Assembly: GCF_035621455.1 (NCBI RefSeq)
Contig: NZ_CP141822.1
Location: 744,001-808,000 of the forward strand
Direction of reading: 5' to 3'
DNA from: Vibrio natriegens NBRC 15636 = ATCC 14048 = DSM 759
GTDB taxonomy: Bacteria > Pseudomonadota > Gammaproteobacteria > Enterobacterales > Vibrionaceae
Length of the DNA: 64,000 bases
The position numbers and the translations under genes were made by a program. This document shows, in pieces, positions 56,908-64,000 of this stretch. Under the pieces are notes generated by a model, which was not told the DNA's origin, did not search any database, and saw only the letters and a program-made list of their open reading frames with translations. Every line of letters begins with the position of its first letter. The first letter of the stretch is position 1.

Positions 56908-57339
56908 ATGAAAAAATTATTATTTATTATCGCCACCTTGGTGCTGGTGGGTTGCCAACCATTACAGCAGATGCGTCAGGATGAGCTGCTCGTTGCCGTA
57001 GGTTATGCCAGCGTGAGTGAACAAACTGGTCGCACTGTAGAAGAAAAACGTGTTCGAGCAATGCGCGCATCGAAAATTGATGCTTACCGTGAACTGGCAG
57101 AGCAGGTCTATGGTATGCGTGTCAGTGGCCGAGCAGAGCTGCAAGATCAGCGTTTAGGGACGGAAAGCACAACCGGTGCGGTTGACGGCGTTATTCGCGG
57201 CGCAGAAGTGGTGAGAAGCTACTTGGTCGAAGACAGTTATGTAACAGAGCTTCGTCTGGATATCCGCAAAATGGATAAGCTACGAGACTATGGTGAAGTT
57301 CAGCAGGTACCTGAGAAGCGTCAGCAGACCCTGTTCTGA
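56908..57339 (+). CDS. flgP: Flagellar outer-membrane lipoprotein FlgP
   Basis: 143 residues; lipobox LVGC (Cys16). In V. cholerae FlgP is an outer-membrane lipoprotein required for motility; with FlgO and FlgT it forms part of the basal disk system at the outer membrane. The repeated LPP20-like core is visible as KRVRAMRASKIDAYRELAEQVYG. Followed by a hairpin with a T run at 57368-57399. Confidence 0.94.
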   Translation: MKKLLFIIATLVLVGCQPLQQMRQDELLVAVGYASVSEQTGRTVEEKRVRAMRASKIDAYRELAEQVYGMRVSGRAELQDQRLGTESTTGAVDGVIRGAEVVRSYLVEDSYVTELRLDIRKMDKLRDYGEVQQVPEKRQQTLF

Positions 57340-57367
57340 CATCTAAATAACGTCAGATAATCTCTTT

Positions 57368-57399
57368 AGCGGCTCATTGGTAACAATGGGTCGTTTTTT
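57368..57399 (+). terminator. flgOP terminator
   Basis: Imperfect stem AGCGGCTCATTG (57368-57379) with CAATGGGTCGTT (57384-57395, G-U pairs) followed by a T run. Confidence 0.6.
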
Positions 57400-57450
57400 A
57401 TGCGTATAAGTCAGAGTAGATAAACGATAGGGGTATCACGAAGAGAAAAA

Positions 57451-57876
57451 TCAGGCTTTGATGTTGGTGCCTAAAGTCGAAATGGTGTGGGTTTGCCCAC
57501 CGGCGTTGTAAGTCATACCGACTTTACCGTGGGTGCGTTGAAGCATGTTATTGAGCTTGGTGAAGCTCAGCTGCGCTCGATTGAGCGATTCACCGTTCAT
57601 TTGATTGACCTGTTGGCAATCAATAACGATAGATTGAATCTGGTTTACCACCTGACTTAGGTGTTCATCTTCGGTAAGCTGATTGACATGCGGGTGAGAG
57701 GCGATTCGCTGATCAGTCGTCTTTAATTGATCAATGAGTGTCATCTTTTGTTTGGCAATACTTTCGATATCAGCAGAAACACGCGCAGTGATGGCTTGTG
57801 TTTCCTGACGTAAAACGACAGAAAGTGCTTTTGCATTTTCTAGTTGGAAGTTTACGAGATCGACTAATGCTGCCAT
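57451..57876 (-). CDS. flgN: Flagellar export chaperone FlgN
   Basis: Cytoplasmic chaperone for the hook-filament junction proteins FlgK and FlgL. 141 residues, mostly helical, with the conserved C-terminal Asn/Gln-rich amphipathic segment RAQLSFTKLNNMLQRTHG. Follows flgM by 26 bases and shares its sigma-28 promoter. Confidence 0.9.
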   Translation of the reverse strand: MAALVDLVNFQLENAKALSVVLRQETQAITARVSADIESIAKQKMTLIDQLKTTDQRIASHPHVNQLTEDEHLSQVVNQIQSIVIDCQQVNQMNGESLNRAQLSFTKLNNMLQRTHGKVGMTYNAGGQTHTISTLGTNIKA

Positions 57877-57902
57877 GAATACTTACCTTGAGCCTAAGTC
57901 AG

Positions 57903-58220
57903 TTAGATTTTGCCTTGCAATTCGCTTTCAAGCTTAATCATGTTGTCGGCCAGTTTTTCTGGATCAACTTTGTATGAGCCGTTTGCGATTGCTTCTTTGA
58001 TTGCGGCCACTTTTGCGGTGTCATAAGCCGGTGAAGCTGCCATATCCTTTTGGAGTTTATTGACGTCTTTACTTTGTTGGCTCAAAGATACTGCATCTTG
58101 TTGCGCTGACACTTTATGCGAATCTGTTGTGTTGGTCGCATTCGATTCATTACGTGCAGGTGCGCGACTTTTATTAGTCGTCATTATCTGACCTGAACGT
58201 ATATTGTCTATACCTGCCAT
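57903..58220 (-). CDS. flgM: Anti-sigma-28 factor FlgM
   Basis: Small unfolded protein that holds FliA (sigma-28) inactive until exported through the finished hook. 105 residues, beginning MAGIDNIRSGQ and carrying the C-terminal sigma-binding helices with DTAKVAAIKEAIANGSYKVDPEKLADNMIKLE. An in-frame Met at residue 13 is a less likely start. AAAGG lies seven bases before the ATG. The promoter at 58260-58286 is sigma-28 type, giving feedback. Confidence 0.95.
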   Translation of the reverse strand: MAGIDNIRSGQIMTTNKSRAPARNESNATNTTDSHKVSAQQDAVSLSQQSKDVNKLQKDMAASPAYDTAKVAAIKEAIANGSYKVDPEKLADNMIKLESELQGKI

Positions 58221-58259
58221 GTTTTACCTTTGCCTTGTATCGTAATACTGGTACTCAGA

Positions 58260-58286
58260 CTATCGACCAACGCCAAAATAACTTTA
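58260..58286 (-). promoter_or_regulatory. Sigma-28 (FliA) promoter of flgMN
   Basis: On minus TAAAGTTA, 11 bases, GTCGATAG: near-consensus for the FliA promoter (TAAAGTTT-N11-GCCGATAA). About 40 bases upstream of the flgM start. Confidence 0.85.
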
Positions 58287-58343
58287 ATCATTTTGTGCAC
58301 TTTTATTGATCGATTTTCATCTCGTGCTGTTGTTCGCCGAAGG

Positions 58344-59090
58344 TCAAAAGTTGACGGTGATTTCTGCAATGCCAGTCACTATGCCTTCTATTATACGTTG
58401 TGACTTATCATTTTTCACTCTCACTTGATCACCTGCTGCGCCGTCTTGCAATGCGGTGCCTTGGGTCGAGATCGTCATCCCCGCTTTTACCGCTTGAATT
58501 GTCACTCTCTCGTTACGACACACCACGCACACATCATTTCGCTCCACGACATCTCCAAGGCGAACACTACGCTTTAATTTCGCGCCCACGACTTGAGAAA
58601 GGTCGGTAAAGCCATCTTTGCGAAAGCGTTGTAACTCAATCATTGACGTGGTGACGTCTGAAGCACTGATGATTTCTCCTCGAACGAGTTGGCGAGTACT
58701 GACAAGCATCGGGACCGAAACTGACATACGCACTGGGACGTAGACTTTCCAGTCATCAGCAGAGCATTCAACCAATACATTAATATTGCTGCGCGTGCTG
58801 TTGGTGGTTGAAGCCGAAGTGTCGAGAGGTTCTGGGCAGTCGGTAGCTTTAATCCGTGAGTCGATATTTGCTGCATTGACGGTTAACTCACCGCCTGCAG
58901 GTTGCTCGACGGTGGCTAAAACATGTTGTTCTGCTGCCATTTTTATCTGCTCGAGCTGATTATCAGTGGCTGAATGAACAAAAAAGCTAAATATACTGAG
59001 CAAAATGCCGATAGCCTTAGCGTACTTTGTGAATACCGATCTACATATTGTTTTAGTCAATGTAGTCGAAGTGATAGTGAAATACGCCAT
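58344..59090 (-). CDS. flgA: Flagellar P-ring assembly chaperone FlgA
   Basis: Periplasmic chaperone for P-ring polymerisation by FlgI. From the ATG at 59090, with GGAGA five bases upstream, 248 residues: an N-terminal hydrophobic export segment (near residues 28-45), then the SAF-type domain with LVRGEIISASDV, the VVGAKLKRSVRLGDVV motif and a C-terminal beta domain. The frame extends to 59132 without support. Divergent from cheV. Confidence 0.93.
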   Translation of the reverse strand: MAYFTITSTTLTKTICRSVFTKYAKAIGILLSIFSFFVHSATDNQLEQIKMAAEQHVLATVEQPAGGELTVNAANIDSRIKATDCPEPLDTSASTTNSTRSNINVLVECSADDWKVYVPVRMSVSVPMLVSTRQLVRGEIISASDVTTSMIELQRFRKDGFTDLSQVVGAKLKRSVRLGDVVERNDVCVVCRNERVTIQAVKAGMTISTQGTALQDGAAGDQVRVKNDKSQRIIEGIVTGIAEITVNF

Positions 59091-59166
59091 AAGGTCTCCC
59101 TGGAACAATGCTTGCCAGTGGTAGAGTATCATTTAAAAACAAAAAGTTTGAGATGGAGATGAGCAT

Positions 59167-60093
59167 ATGACGGGGATTCTTGACTCAGTGAATCAGCGTA
59201 CGCAACTCGTCGGTCAGAACCGATTGGAATTGTTGACCTTTAGATTGATGGGCCGGCAGCGTTATGGCATTAACGTATTTAAAGTTCGGGAAGTGCTGCA
59301 ATGTCCAAAGCTGACAGTAATGCCAAATCTGCATCCGTTAGTAAAAGGTGTTGCTCATATTCGTGGCCATACCGTATCCGTTATTGATTTAAGCCTGGCA
59401 ATTGGTGGCCGCCCAACCACGGAAATTGATAAGTGCTTTGTGGTGATTGCGGAGTTCAACCGCTCCATTCAGGCGTTCTTAGTATCGTCGGTTGAGCGTA
59501 TTATAAACATGCACTGGGAAGCGATTTTGCCGCCTCCGGAAGGCGCGGGTAAAGCACATTACCTGACCGCGGTAACCAACATTGATAACGAGCTCGTTGA
59601 AATTCTCGATGTAGAAAAAGTTTTGGCTGAAATTGCGCCAGTGGATGAAACAATGGACGCTTCGATTGGTGAAGAAATCGCTCAGGCAGAGCAGGTGAAA
59701 CCAATTGTACGTCGTATCATGATTGCCGATGACTCTACTGTTGCACGTAAACAACTCGAGCGAGCTATCCGTTCGATCGGTTTCGAGGTGTTGTCGGTGA
59801 AAGATGGTAAAGAGGCATACAACACCTTGCTTGAGATGGCTCGAGAGGGTGACATCTACGAGCAAATTTCTTTGGTGATTTCTGATATCGAAATGCCAGA
59901 GATGGACGGCTACACCCTAACCGCTGAAATTCGCAGAAATGCGGATTTGAAAGACCTTTATGTTATTCTCCACTCTTCCTTAAGTGGCGTATTTAACCAA
60001 GCTATGGTTGATCGCGTGGGAGCGAACACCTTCATTGCGAAATTTAATCCAGACGAACTGGGTAACGCGGTTAAAACTGCATTAATACAATAA
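59167..60093 (+). CDS. cheV: Chemotaxis coupling protein CheV
   Basis: CheW-REC hybrid that couples receptors to CheA and can be phosphorylated for adaptation. 308 residues: CheW domain at about 20-160, then a receiver domain at 183-308 with the acidic pair Asp188/Asp189, phospho-acceptor Asp240 (VISDIEMPEMDGY) and a Lys near the C-terminus (FIAKFNPDEL). It leads cheR by ten bases. The pair cheV-cheR ahead of flgB is the standard Vibrio polar flagellar order. Confidence 0.96.
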   Translation: MTGILDSVNQRTQLVGQNRLELLTFRLMGRQRYGINVFKVREVLQCPKLTVMPNLHPLVKGVAHIRGHTVSVIDLSLAIGGRPTTEIDKCFVVIAEFNRSIQAFLVSSVERIINMHWEAILPPPEGAGKAHYLTAVTNIDNELVEILDVEKVLAEIAPVDETMDASIGEEIAQAEQVKPIVRRIMIADDSTVARKQLERAIRSIGFEVLSVKDGKEAYNTLLEMAREGDIYEQISLVISDIEMPEMDGYTLTAEIRRNADLKDLYVILHSSLSGVFNQAMVDRVGANTFIAKFNPDELGNAVKTALIQ

Positions 60094-60103
60094 AGAGACA
60101 TGA

Positions 60104-60931
60104 ATGACTGCTATTACAATTGGCGATCAAGAGTATCGTGACTTTAGCCGTTTTCTCGAAGCGCAATGTGGAATTGTGCTAGGCGATAGTAAGCAGTACT
60201 TAGTGCGCAGTCGATTAAGTCCGTTAGTGACCAAGTTTAAGCTCACTTCGTTGTCTGATTTACTGCGTGATGTGGTCTCAGGCCGCAATCGGGAACTACG
60301 TATTGCGGCTGTGGATGCGATGACAACCAACGAAACGTTATGGTTTCGAGATACGTATCCGTTCACGGTTTTAGCTGAGAAATTATTGCCGGAAGTCGCG
60401 GCAAACAAACGGCCAATTAAAATCTGGTCAGCCGCCAGTTCATCGGGTCAAGAACCGTACTCCATCGCAATGACGATTTTGGAAACGCAGCAGCGTAAAC
60501 CGGGATTGTTGCCAAGCGTTTCTATCACCGCAACCGACATTTCGAGCAGTATGCTGGAGATGTGTCGCGCTGGCGTGTATGACAATTTAGCGTTGGGGCG
60601 TGGTCTCTCTCCGGAACGTCGTCGAGTCTTTTTTGAAGACAACGGAGATGGCCGCATGAAAGTGAAAGACAATGTAAAACGTCTGGTCAACTTTCGCCCG
60701 CAAAACTTGCTCGACAGCTACGCGCTGGTGGGTAAGTTTGACATTATCTTTTGCCGTAATGTCCTGATTTACTTCTCACCGGAGATGAAATCGAAAGTAC
60801 TCAATCAAATGGCAAACCAGCTCAATCCGGGTGGTTATCTACTGCTGGGGGCATCTGAGTCGTTAACCGGGCTGACGGATCGTTTTGAAATGGTGCGTTG
60901 TAATCCGGGTATCATTTATAAATTGAAATAG
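60104..60931 (+). CDS. cheR: Chemotaxis protein methyltransferase CheR
   Basis: Methylates glutamates on chemoreceptors using SAM. 275 residues: N-terminal helical domain, then the methyltransferase domain with IWSAASSSGQEPYSIAM (SAM loop), ITATDISSSML and FDIIFCRNVLIYF. Closed by a hairpin at 60937-60963. Confidence 0.96.
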   Translation: MTAITIGDQEYRDFSRFLEAQCGIVLGDSKQYLVRSRLSPLVTKFKLTSLSDLLRDVVSGRNRELRIAAVDAMTTNETLWFRDTYPFTVLAEKLLPEVAANKRPIKIWSAASSSGQEPYSIAMTILETQQRKPGLLPSVSITATDISSSMLEMCRAGVYDNLALGRGLSPERRRVFFEDNGDGRMKVKDNVKRLVNFRPQNLLDSYALVGKFDIIFCRNVLIYFSPEMKSKVLNQMANQLNPGGYLLLGASESLTGLTDRFEMVRCNPGIIYKLK

Positions 60932-60936
60932 TTTAA

Positions 60937-60966
60937 AGATCCTAGGGTCAAGACCTAGGATCTCTC
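60937..60966 (+). terminator. cheVR terminator
   Basis: Ten-base-pair stem AGATCCTAGG (60937-60946) with CCTAGGATCT (60954-60963); only a short T-rich tail (CTCTT) follows, so strength is uncertain. Confidence 0.6.
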
Positions 60967-61133
60967 TTAACCCAATACCTGATCTTCCCCTTCATTTTTG
61001 CCTACTCCCTCAAACAAAGGTATCTTTACGCTTAAGCCGAGTGGATTGACACTGACATTCCATCAATCACCTTGGCTTACATATTGCAATTCAAAGCATC
61101 GATAACTTTTAGCCGTAAACGTGTGCCAGTTTT

Positions 61134-61148
61134 TGGCATAGTAATTGC
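61134..61148 (+). promoter_or_regulatory. Sigma-54 promoter of the flgB operon
   Basis: TGGCATAGTAATTGC: TGGCA then TTGC with GG and GC ten bases apart, 45 bases before the flgB start. Matches the expected class III (FlrC, RpoN) control of Vibrio hook-basal-body genes. Confidence 0.85.
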
Positions 61149-61192
61149 TATTTAGTTATTTATACCGGTCAGTTCTAATTGTAGAGGCAAAC

Positions 61193-61588
61193 ATGGCTAT
61201 ATCTTTTGACAATGCACTAGGCATCCACCAACACACGGTGGGCGTACGTGAGCGCAATGCTGAGGTGATTTCCACCAACATCGCGCAAGCAAACACGCCT
61301 GGCTACAAAGCAAGAGGTTTAGACTTTGCAAAGGAATTACAAGCGGCAACATCTGGGGCAAGTATTAGTCTTAATCGAACCGATGGTCGGCATATTCCTG
61401 CCACTACAACATTGACAGGGGACAAGCTATATCGTCTTCCTACCCAACCTGATACGGGTGATGGCAACACGGTAGATTTGGATTTAGAACGTAACCTGTT
61501 CATGCAGAACCAAATCAGACACCAGGCATCACTCGACTTTCTAGGTGGCAAATTTAAGAACTTAACCAAGGCAATCAAAGGGGATTAA
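61193..61588 (+). CDS. flgB: Flagellar proximal rod protein FlgB
   Basis: Rod protein at the base of the flagellar axis. 131 residues from the ATG at 61193 (GAGG eight bases upstream; the frame extends to 61145 without support). N-terminal rod motif RNAEVISTNIAQANTPGYKARGLDF. First gene of the flgBCDE operon. Confidence 0.96.
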   Translation: MAISFDNALGIHQHTVGVRERNAEVISTNIAQANTPGYKARGLDFAKELQAATSGASISLNRTDGRHIPATTTLTGDKLYRLPTQPDTGDGNTVDLDLERNLFMQNQIRHQASLDFLGGKFKNLTKAIKGD

Positions 61589-61593
61589 TTTAG

Positions 61594-62007
61594 ATGAGCT
61601 TATTTAACGTTTTCAATGTGACAGGTTCCGCAATGAGCGCTGAGTCTGTTCGTCTGAATACTACCTCAAGCAACCTGGCGAATGCGGATAGTGTCAGTAG
61701 CTCTGCGAAAGACACTTACAAAGCGCGTCATGCTGTATTTGGCGCCGAGTTAGGTAACGCCATGCGTAACGGTAATACGGTACCAGTGAAAGTGTTGGGA
61801 ATTGTAGAAAGTGATAAACCGTTAAATGCGGAGTACAACCCTGATCATCCTCTTGCAAACGAACAAGGCTACATCTACAAGCCAAACGTTAATGTAATGG
61901 AAGAAATGGCAAACATGATTTCGGCTTCTCGCGCATATCAAACCAATGTTCAAGTTGCCGACTCAAGTAAACAAATGCTGCTGCGTACGCTGCAGATGGG
62001 TCAATAA
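61594..62007 (+). CDS. flgC: Flagellar proximal rod protein FlgC
   Basis: 137 residues; N-terminal rod signature (VTGSAMSAESVRLNTTSSNLANAD) with coiled-coil terminal helices and the C-terminal DPDHP-like segment YNPDHPLANEQGY. Five bases after flgB. Confidence 0.97.
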   Translation: MSLFNVFNVTGSAMSAESVRLNTTSSNLANADSVSSSAKDTYKARHAVFGAELGNAMRNGNTVPVKVLGIVESDKPLNAEYNPDHPLANEQGYIYKPNVNVMEEMANMISASRAYQTNVQVADSSKQMLLRTLQMGQ

Positions 62008-62024
62008 GGATAAGGAGGTAGCGT

Positions 62025-62732
62025 ATGGCCGGATTTAACAACGTTGGTCAAAGCGGCTTGTCCTACATCGACCAGCTCAAAAGCCTACAAGAGAACAAAA
62101 AAGCGGAAGAGAGCACAGGTAAGCAGGACCTGAAACAGGAAGACTTCCTATCTTTGCTCACCAAGCAATTGTCTCAGCAGGACCCGTTTAAGCCAGTCAG
62201 CAATGACCAGATGATCGCGCAGATGGCGTCATTTGCGACCGTTGATGGCATCGGCAAAATGAACACTCAATTTGAGAGTTTGAACTCGTCGATGACATCG
62301 AACCAAGCATTACAGGCTTCTTCTCTGGTTGGGCGCGATGTGTTGGTCCCAGGCGCTGCGGGTGTGAAGCAAGACGAAGCCCCAATGGCAGCCATGGTTA
62401 AGCTTTCGCAGTCTATCGACAATTTATTTGTTCGTGTCGAAAACGAGGCTGGCCAACTGGTTCGTACTTTTGAGGTAGGGGCGAAACCAGCTGGTGACAC
62501 CCGTGTACTCTGGGACGGTAATGATGAAAGCGGGAATCCATTGCCTGCCGGTAAATACAAAGTGAAAGCATCTGGCTTAGTTGATGGGGCGTCGCAAGAG
62601 TTCCCAGTCTCCACTTATGCCAATGTAAACAGCGTATTACTCGGTAAGGGTGACGGAAACGTATTACTTAATCTGGCGGGTTTTGAATCGCCAGTTCGAC
62701 TTGCAGAAGTATTGGAAGTCGGCAAAGCGTAA
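62025..62732 (+). CDS. flgD: Flagellar hook assembly scaffold FlgD
   Basis: Hook cap that directs polymerisation of FlgE. 235 residues; N-terminal FlgD region KQDLKQEDFLSLLTKQLSQQDP and a C-terminal FlgD-Ig/Tudor-like region with VLWDGNDESGNPLPAGKYKV. AAGGAGG lies before the ATG. Confidence 0.96.
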   Translation: MAGFNNVGQSGLSYIDQLKSLQENKKAEESTGKQDLKQEDFLSLLTKQLSQQDPFKPVSNDQMIAQMASFATVDGIGKMNTQFESLNSSMTSNQALQASSLVGRDVLVPGAAGVKQDEAPMAAMVKLSQSIDNLFVRVENEAGQLVRTFEVGAKPAGDTRVLWDGNDESGNPLPAGKYKVKASGLVDGASQEFPVSTYANVNSVLLGKGDGNVLLNLAGFESPVRLAEVLEVGKA

Positions 62733-62763
62733 CGCATAACACGCGAGATCAGGAGACTTTGGA

Positions 62764-64000
62764 ATGTCATATGTATCTTTAAGCGGTTTGTCCGCCGCTC
62801 AATTGGATTTAAACACCACCAGTAACAACATTGCGAACGCCAATACGTATGGCTTTAAAGAGTCTCGTGCCGAGTTTGCGGATGTCTACTCAAACTCTTT
62901 GTTCACCAACGCCAAAACCACACCGGGTGGTGGTGTTCAGGCTGGCCAGGTTGCTCAGCAATTCCACGAAGGTTCAAGTGTTTACACCAATAACCCGATG
63001 GATTTGCGTGTATCAGGAACGGGCTTCTTCGCCGTGGCGAAAGATCGTCTCGTGCCGCAGCAAAATGAAATGACACGTAACGGTGCATTTCATCTGAACA
63101 GAGACAACTACATGGTAACGGCGAACGATGAGTTTCTGCTTGGTTATGAGGTAAATCCAGACTCTGGTGAGGTGTCATCTTACGAGCCACAGCCAATCAA
63201 TATTCCTGCCGAGTTTGGTAAGCCAAAACAAACGGCGAACATTGAAGTGGGCGTAAACTTACCTGCTAATGGTGATTTGAAAGATCCGACTCAGTTTGAT
63301 TTTTCTGATCCAGATACTTACAACCGTTCAACGTCTTCAACCATTTACGACTCAATGGGTCAGTCTTACAAGTTGACCACTTACTACCTGAAAGACCAGA
63401 CTCAGCCGAATACCTGGAATACCTATTACACGGTAACGGACAAAGATGGTGAGAAGCCGGTTAACATTGCTCAAGGTGATGCAACAACCGCATCTGGCCA
63501 TGTTGGTCACACGATGAGGTTCAACAATGATGGTACTCTGGCGAGCCTAAACGGTGGCAACCCTATTCGCTCAGTGGCGTTAGGTGCTTCGGTTGGTGAA
63601 GGTGGTGCGGCGGCAGAAAATGCCGGTATCAATCTTAACGGCGCTGATCCGATGCAAACTCTGAACTTTGGTTTAGATGCATCAACTCAGTTTGCGGCGC
63701 CATTTGAACTGACCAAATTTGATGAAGATGGTGCTACGACGGGTTTCTTGACCAAAGTTGACTTTGATGAAAACGGCAGCGTGTTGGGCACATACTCAAA
63801 CGGTGAAAACGTCACCCTGGGCCGCGTTGCGCTCGTCCGTGTTCCTAACGAACAAGGTCTGGATAAAAAAGGCGGCACTCAGTGGGATTCAACTCAGTTC
63901 TCTGGTGACAAAATCTGGGGCGAATCCAATAAAGGTTCGTTTGGTACCCTTAATAACGGCGTACTGGAGCAGTCAAACATTGACATGACTCAGGAGCTGG
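62764..64000 (+). CDS. flgE: Flagellar hook protein FlgE, 3' truncated by the window
   Basis: Hook monomer. ATG at 62764 preceded by AGGAGA; protein begins MSYVSLSGLSAAQ and carries the rod-hook signature LDLNTTSNNIANANTYGFKES. About 412 residues are visible, without a stop, so the end lies beyond the window. The C-terminal portion contains the start of the FlgE helix region (LEQSNIDMTQEL). Confidence 0.96.
   Translation, partial: MSYVSLSGLSAAQLDLNTTSNNIANANTYGFKESRAEFADVYSNSLFTNAKTTPGGGVQAGQVAQQFHEGSSVYTNNPMDLRVSGTGFFAVAKDRLVPQQNEMTRNGAFHLNRDNYMVTANDEFLLGYEVNPDSGEVSSYEPQPINIPAEFGKPKQTANIEVGVNLPANGDLKDPTQFDFSDPDTYNRSTSSTIYDSMGQSYKLTTYYLKDQTQPNTWNTYYTVTDKDGEKPVNIAQGDATTASGHVGHTMRFNNDGTLASLNGGNPIRSVALGASVGEGGAAAENAGINLNGADPMQTLNFGLDASTQFAAPFELTKFDEDGATTGFLTKVDFDENGSVLGTYSNGENVTLGRVALVRVPNEQGLDKKGGTQWDSTQFSGDKIWGESNKGSFGTLNNGVLEQSNIDMTQEL

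Noticed and set aside
59091..59166. Sigma-54-like TGGCA sequence upstream of flgA
   Set aside because: On minus TGGCAAGCATTGTTC has the GG element but TC instead of GC at the -12 position; the match is too weak to call.

Overview
The window is a contiguous piece of a gammaproteobacterial chromosome, almost certainly a Vibrio and probably of the Harveyi/Parahaemolyticus group. The evidence is a sodium-type polar flagellar cluster with the Vibrio-specific genes flgT, flgO and flgP, sigma-54 and sigma-28 flagellar promoters, a very large Leu-Gln-Met tRNA array, and moderate GC with Vibrio-like codon use. The species assignment is inference. The 5' end cuts into treR and the 3' end cuts into flgE. 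No prophage, insertion sequence, CRISPR array, integron or defence island is visible: this is mostly core genome with unusually rich tRNA content.

Layout. (1) 1-4310: the trehalose regulon treR, treB, treC, with two TreR-like operators before treB and a hairpin terminator between treB and treC. (2) 4383-6584: a YitT-family membrane protein and glyA behind a PurR-like box. (3) 6835-19392: a minus-strand run matching the order of the E. coli lip/dac/mrd/leuS region: leuS, lptE, holA, rsfS, rlmH, mrdA, rodA, rlpA, dacA, ybeD, lipB, lipA. The gene nadD, which follows holA in E. coli, is not here. (4) 19547-27187: a zinc-ribbon protein, then lnt, corC, ybeY, ybeZ and miaB on minus, and ubiF on plus. 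(5) 27321-29893: 21 tRNA genes, all minus: 11 Leu(UAG), 6 Gln(UUG), 4 Met(CAU), driven by one strong promoter with a GC-rich discriminator. E. coli has a seven-gene Met-Leu-Gln cluster at the same place beside ubiF. (6) 30178-40043: ychF, pth, prs, ispE and lolB on minus, and divergent hemA, prfA, prmC, sirB2, sirB1, kdsA on plus. This is the classical haem, release-factor and KDO gene order.

(7) 40276-50697: ushA, ybaK, rluF, an Smr endonuclease, a 46-residue DUF3149 protein, tRNA-Pro(UGG) followed by two broken tRNA-Pro tails, a TraB/GumN protein, a small KdgM-like porin, a DUF411 protein and the copper exporter copA under a CueR-type promoter. (8) 50928-54864: gltX, an OmpA-family protein after a 570-base leader region, an unrecognised conserved-looking protein, and tRNA-Arg(CCU). 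(9) 54957-64000: polar flagellar genes flgT, flgO, flgP, flgN, flgM, flgA, cheV, cheR and the start of the flgBCDE operon.

The most notable structures are the expanded tRNA array with its segmental duplications and compensatory acceptor-stem changes, and the tRNA-Pro locus where two tRNA 3' tails with replaced T-arms are each followed by their own terminator. I did not find a convincing undescribed multi-gene system. Unexplained items include structured intergenic RNA between leuS and lptE and after glyA, an orphan perfect PurR-like palindrome far upstream of ompA, and a palindrome between flgT and flgO.
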